NCBI GenBank assembly: GCA_041228335.1
Contig: CP166130.1
Location: 610,638-674,637 of the forward strand
Source: Alphaproteobacteria bacterium LSUCC0684
GTDB lineage: Bacteria > Pseudomonadota > Alphaproteobacteria > Puniceispirillales > UBA1172
Direction of reading: 5' to 3'
DNA: 64,000 nt
Shown: piece by piece, positions 59,528 to 64,000 of the stretch
Position numbering within the stretch: position 1 is the stretch's first letter
Layout of the letters: each line of letters opens with the position of its first letter
Made by a program: the position numbers and the translations under genes
Notes under the pieces: model-generated
The model's database searches: none
What the model was told of the DNA's origin: nothing
Seen by the model: the letters and a program-made list of their open reading frames with translations, nothing else

Positions 59528-60199
59528 ATGCCTCTTGTTTTCGATGTGTACGGAACGCTGCTTGATGTCGATGCCGCGGCCCGTGAGGCGGCGGCAGAAC
59601 CCGGCATGTCGTCTATCAAGGAAAACTGGGCGCCTCTTTCCGCAGCCTGGCGTCAACGCCAGCTCAGCTATTCCTGGCTTCGGTCGCTGATGGGGGAGTA
59701 TGTGGATTTCTGGCAGATCACCACGAATGCCCTTGATGTCACCCTTGAGGAGCTTGCCATCAGCGATCAAGCGGTGCGTGAACGCCTGCTTCAGCTCTAC
59801 ACCCGGCTGAGCGCCTATGATGAAGTCACGGCTGAGCTCACGGCCATGAAGAATGCCGGCCACCAGCTCGGGGTGCTGTCCAACGGCAGCCCGTCGATGC
59901 TGGAAAATGCCCTTGAAGGGGCGGGAATCGCCCCGCTCCTTGATCAGGTGCTGAGCGTCGATGCCATCGGTATCTACAAGCCGGATATGCGGGTCTATGC
60001 TATGGTCACCGATGCCTATGGATGTGCGCCCGGGGACGTGACGTTCTTTTCATCGAATAACTGGGATGTGGCCGGGGCAGGAACCTTCGGTTTCCGCACC
60101 ATCTGGGTGAACCGGGCAGGGCGTATCTGGGATGATCTGCCCCGGTCGCCGGACCATGTTGTCGCCTCTCTTGAAGAGGCCATGGAATTGATCTCCTGA
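59528..60199 (+). CDS. haloacid dehalogenase, type II (HAD superfamily)
   Basis: A 223-residue HAD hydrolase. VFDVYGTLLDVDAAAREAA carries the nucleophilic Asp; SNGSPSMLENALEGAG motif II; Lys in IGIYKPDMRVY; and FFSSNNWDVAGAGTFGFRTIWVNR the acidic/Asn motif IV of the (S)-2-haloacid dehalogenase type, including the SNN-D diagnostic. It should hydrolyse L-2-haloacids or a related substrate, but phosphatase activity cannot be excluded. Last accessory gene before the secE operon. Confidence 0.88.
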   Translation: MPLVFDVYGTLLDVDAAAREAAAEPGMSSIKENWAPLSAAWRQRQLSYSWLRSLMGEYVDFWQITTNALDVTLEELAISDQAVRERLLQLYTRLSAYDEVTAELTAMKNAGHQLGVLSNGSPSMLENALEGAGIAPLLDQVLSVDAIGIYKPDMRVYAMVTDAYGCAPGDVTFFSSNNWDVAGAGTFGFRTIWVNRAGRIWDDLPRSPDHVVASLEEAMELIS

Positions 60200-60287
60200 C
60201 CAGGTGAAAGCCGCATCAGGGCGAAAGCTGCAGGGGCATGAGGTGTGACTGCCGGGTTGAATATTTGCCCGATGCGTTAAATTGGGC

Positions 60288-60316
60288 TTGCATCTGCCCC
60301 CTTCCTGGGGTAGAAA
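60288..60316 (+). promoter_or_regulatory. putative sigma-70 promoter of secE-nusG operon
   Basis: TTGCAT (60288-60293), 17-bp spacer, TAGAAA (60311-60316), about 109 bp before the secE start. Spacing is ideal; the -35 is close to consensus. An own promoter is expected because tuf is far away and terminated. Confidence 0.5.
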
Positions 60317-60424
60317 CCGCCATCCATCAAAGATCCTGATACCTCAAACGGCACCTGCCGCAAAGGTCGCTGGTGGAAGAAATGAAACACAAAGGCCAGA
60401 ATTGGCTTGCTTGGATGCGACGGA

Positions 60425-60622
60425 ATGGCTAAAACTAGTCCTGCACAATTTGTTCGACAGGTTCGGCAGGAAATAAGCCGGATAACCTGGGCATCGCGAC
60501 GCGATACGGTCACCGCTACGATAACAGTTCTGGTGATGACCTTTATTGCGGCCGCGTTCTTTTTGCTTTTGGACTGGATTTTGTCAAACGTTGTGCAATT
60601 GGTTTTGGGTTTTGGCGGCTAG
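60425..60622 (+). CDS. secE: preprotein translocase subunit SecE
   Basis: A 65-residue single-helix SecE, the short type found in most bacteria outside enterics. AKTSPAQFVRQVRQEISRIT leads into VTATITVLVMTFIAAAFFLL, the membrane helix. Start ATG 60425; an in-frame ATG at 60407 is rejected because family proteins begin at AKTSP. It stabilises SecY in the Sec translocon. Confidence 0.95.
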   Translation: MAKTSPAQFVRQVRQEISRITWASRRDTVTATITVLVMTFIAAAFFLLLDWILSNVVQLVLGFGG

Positions 60623-60674
60623 GTGAGCGGCGGTTGGGGTGTTTTGCCCCATAATTTGGCGAGAGTATCAAAGA

Positions 60675-61205
60675 ATGGCAAAACGCTGGTATGTTGTTCA
60701 CGTTTTTTCGGGTTCCGAAAAGAAAGTGGCCCAGTCCATCCGGGAGCAGGCGGCAAGCTATGGTCTTGAAGACCAGATCGAGGACGTGCTGGTGCCTACC
60801 GAAGAAGTGACCGAAATCCGGCGTGGCGCCAAGGTCTCTTCGGAGCGCAAATTCTTCCCCGGTTATATCCTCGTGAAAATGGAACTGACCGATCAGTCCT
60901 GGCATATCGTCAAGTCACAGAATCGTGTCACCGGTTTCCTGGGCGGGCAGGGCAAGCCGGTGCCTATCACCGAGGGTGAGGCCGAACGTCTGATCAAGCA
61001 GGTGACCGAAGGGATCGAACGTCCGCGTACCGATATCTTGTTTGAGATCGGCGAGCAGGTCCGTGTCTCTGATGGGCCGTTTGCTTCCTTTAACGGCTAT
61101 GTCGAAGAAGTTGATGAAGACAAGTCACGGCTCAAGGTGACGGTTTCTATTTTTGGCCGGTCAACGCCTGTTGATCTGGAATATTCGCAAGTGGAGAAAA
61201 TCTAA
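60675..61205 (+). CDS. nusG: transcription termination/antitermination protein NusG
   Basis: A 176-residue NusG: NGN domain ([40 protein letters not shown]) and C-terminal KOW domain ([20 protein letters not shown]). It couples RNA polymerase to Rho or the ribosome. ATG 60675 matches the family; the longer frame begins at 60639. Confidence 0.97.
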   Translation: MAKRWYVVHVFSGSEKKVAQSIREQAASYGLEDQIEDVLVPTEEVTEIRRGAKVSSERKFFPGYILVKMELTDQSWHIVKSQNRVTGFLGGQGKPVPITEGEAERLIKQVTEGIERPRTDILFEIGEQVRVSDGPFASFNGYVEEVDEDKSRLKVTVSIFGRSTPVDLEYSQVEKI

Positions 61206-61241
61206 CATCAGCCCCAGGTCTGATGCTCGAGGGATATAATC

Positions 61242-61670
61242 ATGGCAAAGAAAATCGAAGGATATATCAAGCTGAACATTCCTGCCGGGGCGGCAAACCC
61301 GTCTCCACCGGTTGGTCCTGCACTCGGGCAGCGTGGTGTCAATATCATGGAATTCTGCAAGGCGTTCAACGCGGCGACCGAGAGCATGGAAAAGAACATG
61401 CCTGTTCCTGTCATCATCACCGTCTTCGGGGACAAGTCTTTCACCTTCAAGATGAAACAGGCGCCGGTCAGCTTCTTCCTCAAGAAAGCCGCCGGGCTCG
61501 CGAAGGGCGGCCAGACACCTGGCCGGGCGGTCGCTGGATCCGTTACCATGGATCAGGTTCGCGATATTGCAGACAAGAAAATGAGTGACCTCAACGCCAT
61601 TGATCAGGATGGCGCGGTTCAGATGATCCTTGGTTCGGCCCGCGCAATGGGCCTTGAAGTGACGGAGTAA
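61242..61670 (+). CDS. rplK: 50S ribosomal protein L11
   Basis: A 142-residue L11, with [20 protein letters not shown] at the N-terminus, [12 protein letters not shown], and the Pro-rich hinge region; binds the GTPase-associated centre of 23S rRNA. Three bases before rplA. Confidence 0.98.
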   Translation: MAKKIEGYIKLNIPAGAANPSPPVGPALGQRGVNIMEFCKAFNAATESMEKNMPVPVIITVFGDKSFTFKMKQAPVSFFLKKAAGLAKGGQTPGRAVAGSVTMDQVRDIADKKMSDLNAIDQDGAVQMILGSARAMGLEVTE

Positions 61671-61673
61671 ATC

Positions 61674-62363
61674 ATGGCGCAAGGCAAAAAGCTGAAGGCA
61701 GCGTACGAGAAAATCGACCGGATGTCGCAATATTCTCTCGAAGAGGCGATCAAGATGGTCAAGGGCAATGCGGCCGCGTCTTTTGACGAGACCGTCGAGA
61801 TTTCCATGAATCTCGGGATTGACCCACGCCATTCGGATCAGATGGTGCGTGGTGTTGTCGCCATGCCTCATGGCACCGGCAAGACGATGCGTGTTGCTGT
61901 CTTCGCCCGTGATGACAAGGCGGAGGAAGCCAAGGCTGCTGGCGCCGATGTGGTTGGTGCTGAAGACCTGGCCGATGAAATCCAGAACGGCCGTCTTGAT
62001 TTTGACCGCGTGATCGCAACCCCGGACATGATGGGTGTTGTCGGGCGTCTTGGTAAGATCCTCGGCACAAAAGGGCTGATGCCAAACCCAAAACTTGGCA
62101 CGGTTACCCCCAATGTCGGCGATGCCGTGGCCGCCGCCAAGGCCGGGGAAGTGCAGTACCGTGCCGAAAAGGCGGGGATTGTTCATGCCGGGATCGGCAA
62201 GGTCAGCTTTGGTGAGGACAAGCTGCGTGAAAACGCGGCCGCTTTCATCGATGCCGTAGCCAAGGCACGCCCGAGCGGGGCGAAAGGTGTATTCATCCGG
62301 AAGATCAATGTCAGCTCCACCATGGGCGCCGGCGTTCAGGTCGATCCGGCCCGGGCCTCCTGA
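61674..62363 (+). CDS. rplA: 50S ribosomal protein L1
   Basis: A 229-residue L1, including [19 protein letters not shown], the rRNA-binding signature. L1 normally represses translation of the rplKA mRNA by binding its leader. Confidence 0.98.
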   Translation: MAQGKKLKAAYEKIDRMSQYSLEEAIKMVKGNAAASFDETVEISMNLGIDPRHSDQMVRGVVAMPHGTGKTMRVAVFARDDKAEEAKAAGADVVGAEDLADEIQNGRLDFDRVIATPDMMGVVGRLGKILGTKGLMPNPKLGTVTPNVGDAVAAAKAGEVQYRAEKAGIVHAGIGKVSFGEDKLRENAAAFIDAVAKARPSGAKGVFIRKINVSSTMGAGVQVDPARAS

Positions 62364-62389
62364 GGCCTCAAGGTTTCCGGTATTGAAAG

Positions 62390-62575
62390 ATGCCGGATCG
62401 GGGCTTCGGCCCCACCTGTCCAAGACGGTAGGTGTGCCTCCGGGTGCTTAATATCCTATTCAGACGGGGAGAGCGAGAATTTCGCTTGAACTATGGGCAG
62501 GCCATGGGATGGCTGCAGTTGCAGGCATCCTTCGTGCAACCGGGGCTGGCAGGCCAGCCCCACAACTAGTGGAGA
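62390..62575 (+). promoter_or_regulatory. L10-L12 leader of rplJL mRNA
   Basis: The 218-bp rplA-rplJ gap holds a GGGGC-TTCG-GCCCC hairpin (62400-62413), the segment ACGGTAGGTG...GGTGCTTAATATCC reminiscent of the bacterial L10 leader, and a GGGGCTGG/CCAGCCCC hairpin (62542-62561) just before the GGAGA ribosome site. L10-(L12)4 binding here represses rplJL translation in known systems. Confidence 0.7.
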
Positions 62576-62581
62576 CGATCG

Positions 62582-63091
62582 GTGAACAGAACCGAGAAAA
62601 CGGAACTGATCGAAACCCTGCACGCAACCTTCAGCGATGCAGCCTCTGTGGTTGTAACGCATCAGGTTGGGCTGACTGTTGTTGAAAGCAGTGCGCTTAG
62701 GAACAAGATGCGGGAAAAAGGTGCCGCCTTCAAGGTCACCAAGAACCGTATTGCCAAAATCGCGCTGAAGGATACGGCTTACGAAACCCTGAGCGACTAT
62801 TTCACCGGACCGACGGCCATTGGCACGTCATCTGACCCGGTGACCGCCGCAAAGGTGCTCGTGGATTTCGCCAAGGAAAACAGTAAATTGACCATTGTCG
62901 GGGGCGCCATTGGCGGCCAGATTCTGGACAAGGCCGGGGTTGAAGCCCTTGCCAAACTGCCTTCCCTGGACGAACTGCGTGCGAAACTGGTCGGGCTGCT
63001 TCAGGCACCTGCCACCAAGGTCGCGCGCGTTACCCAGGCTCCGGCTGCACAGCTGGCGCGGGTAATCCAGGCCAAGTCAGAGCAAGGTTAA
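62582..63091 (+). CDS. rplJ: 50S ribosomal protein L10
   Basis: A 169-residue L10 starting with GTG at 62582 (GGAGA six bases upstream). NRTEKTELIETLHATFSDAA and RNKMREKGAAFKVTKNRIAK are family features; the C-terminal Ala/Gln-rich helix binds L7/L12 dimers. Confidence 0.97.
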   Translation: MNRTEKTELIETLHATFSDAASVVVTHQVGLTVVESSALRNKMREKGAAFKVTKNRIAKIALKDTAYETLSDYFTGPTAIGTSSDPVTAAKVLVDFAKENSKLTIVGGAIGGQILDKAGVEALAKLPSLDELRAKLVGLLQAPATKVARVTQAPAAQLARVIQAKSEQG

Positions 63092-63139
63092 ATCTGGGCC
63101 CTGCCCACGATCTCTAAGTTCAAGCCAAAGGAGACAAAA

Positions 63140-63523
63140 ATGGCTGATATTGAAAAAATTGCTGAAGACCTCTCATCCCTGACCGTTCTGGAAGCTGCCG
63201 AACTGGCCAAGCTGCTGGAAGAAAAATGGGGTGTTTCCGCTGCTGCCGCTCCGGTAGCTGTTGCTGCGGTTGCCGCTGGTGACGCTGGCGGTGCTGCTGC
63301 TGGTGAAGAACAGACCGAATTTGACGTTATTCTGGCCGCTGCCGGCGACAAGAAGATCAACGTCATCAAGGAAGTTCGCACCATTACCGGCCTTGGCCTC
63401 AAGGAAGCCAAGGACCTTGTTGAAGGCGCGCCAAAACCTGTCAAGGAAGGCGTCTCCAAGGATGAAGCCGCTAGCATCAAGGCGAAGCTGGAAGAAGCCG
63501 GCGCAACCGTCGAGGTCAAGTAA
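63140..63523 (+). CDS. rplL: 50S ribosomal protein L7/L12
   Basis: A 127-residue stalk protein: N-terminal dimerisation domain, Ala/Val/Gly-rich hinge ([18 protein letters not shown]) and C-terminal factor-binding domain ([20 protein letters not shown]). Confidence 0.98.
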   Translation: MADIEKIAEDLSSLTVLEAAELAKLLEEKWGVSAAAAPVAVAAVAAGDAGGAAAGEEQTEFDVILAAAGDKKINVIKEVRTITGLGLKEAKDLVEGAPKPVKEGVSKDEAASIKAKLEEAGATVEVK

Positions 63524-63553
63524 TGGCTACGCCTGCTGGCGTATAATATTTCA

Positions 63554-63597
63554 CCAAGCACCGGTCGGGTTTCCCTTCCGGTGCTTGGGTTTTGTTT
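63554..63597 (+). terminator. attenuator-like hairpin between rplL and rpoB
   Basis: CCAAGCACCGG (63554-63564) and CCGGTGCTTGG (63578-63588) form an 11-bp perfect stem followed by GTTTTGTTT. Placed where partial termination sets the ratio of ribosomal protein to RNA polymerase transcripts in other bacteria. Confidence 0.75.
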
Positions 63598-63662
63598 GGT
63601 CCGGGAAATCCGGTCTTGATAAATTGTGTTAAATCAACGCTCTAAACACAAAGGATCATCCA

Positions 63663-64000
63663 ATGACTTCTAATGTCACCGCCCTCAACAGTCGTAAACG
63701 TCTTCGTCATACTTTCGGTTCGATCACCGAAGTTGCGGCCATGCCGAACCTCATCGAAGTACAGCGTACGAGCTATGAGACGTTTCTGCAGCGGGACATT
63801 CCTGCCCATGAACGCGAAGATATCGGGCTTCAGGAAGTCTTCAAATCGGTGTTCCCGATCAATGATTTTGCCGGCAAGTCCATGCTCGAGTTCGTCTCCT
63901 ACGAACTTGAAGATCCGAAATATGATGTTGAAGAGTGCCAGCAGCGCGGGATGACCTATGCCTCGCCGCTCAAGGTCATTCTCCGTCTGGTCGTCTGGGA
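63663..64000 (+). CDS. rpoB: DNA-directed RNA polymerase subunit beta (5' part)
   Basis: The first 112 codons of rpo[35 protein letters not shown] and [20 protein letters not shown] are typical alphaproteobacterial beta-subunit sequence. The gene continues past the right edge. Follows rplL after an attenuator-like hairpin. Confidence 0.97.
   Translation, partial: MTSNVTALNSRKRLRHTFGSITEVAAMPNLIEVQRTSYETFLQRDIPAHEREDIGLQEVFKSVFPINDFAGKSMLEFVSYELEDPKYDVEECQQRGMTYASPLKVILRLVVW

Noticed and set aside
32027..60425. Integration of the 28-kb region into tRNA-Trp
   Set aside because: No repeat of the tRNA-Trp 3' end near secE, no integrase inside, and codon usage resembles the host; so no tRNA-targeted island is claimed.
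61161..62423. 420-codon antisense frame over rplK-rplA
   Set aside because: Shadow of biased ribosomal-protein codons; runs antisense through two certain genes.
1..64000. CRISPR array or insertion sequence
   Set aside because: No regularly spaced direct repeats of 25-40 bp and no transposase-like protein were seen; the only long repeats are the 72-bp inverted pair and the lipoprotein module.

Overview
The window reads as chromosome of a free-living, probably marine, alphaproteobacterium. Gene content (branched-chain amino-acid catabolism, Liv/Dpp ABC importers, a TRAP transporter, Rieske and PhyH oxygenases, HyuA/HyuB) and fairly high-GC coding suggest a SAR116/Puniceispirillales- or Roseobacter-like organism; this placement is inference and no marker search was possible.

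Region 1 (1-3,900) is an AT-rich island next to tRNA-Thr(UGU). It holds three small unfamiliar genes, then a two-gene unit (tyrosine integrase plus a PD-(D/E)XK-like nuclease candidate) bounded by a perfect 72-bp inverted repeat. The right copy contains the last 14 nt of the tRNA, and paired 9-bp motifs on a 12-bp period lie near both copies. This is the most unusual structure in the window.

Region 2 (4.1-16.2 kb) has a hotdog thioesterase and a long minus-strand leucine-degradation cluster: SDR dehydrogenase, acyl-CoA synthetase, isovaleryl-CoA dehydrogenase, both methylcrotonyl-CoA carboxylase subunits, HMG-CoA lyase and methylglutaconyl-CoA hydratase. An AbrB-like membrane protein follows and an Na+/alanine symporter lies upstream.

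Region 3 (16.4-28.2 kb) is one minus-strand run of ten tightly spaced genes: long-chain-type acyl-CoA ligase, livG, livH, livM, livK, livF, PaaK-like ligase, isobutyryl-CoA-type dehydrogenase, 3-hydroxyisobutyryl-CoA hydrolase and thiolase. It looks like import plus CoA activation plus beta-oxidation of branched or aromatic acids or amino acids.

Region 4 (28.4-32.1 kb) has a nitronate monooxygenase with two tiny overlapping downstream ORFs, rlmB, then tRNA-Tyr, tuf, tRNA-Trp and a strong terminator.

Region 5 (32.1-60.2 kb) separates tuf/tRNA-Trp from secE-nusG, which are commonly adjacent in bacteria. It contains a cadherin-like lipoprotein with a duplicated module, a GNAT acetyltransferase, a Dpp/Opp importer, and a multi-operon locus apparently for a nitrogenous compound: LysR, HpaB-like hydroxylase, RidA, DUF1028, M20 deacylase, Rieske oxygenase, PhyH oxygenase, metal-less M24 hydrolase, GAF protein, GntR, HyuA/HyuB, TRAP transporter, amidohydrolase and haloacid dehalogenase.

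Region 6 (60.3-64 kb) is the classical secE-nusG-rplK-rplA-[L10 leader]-rplJ-rplL-rpoB order; rpoB runs off the right edge.
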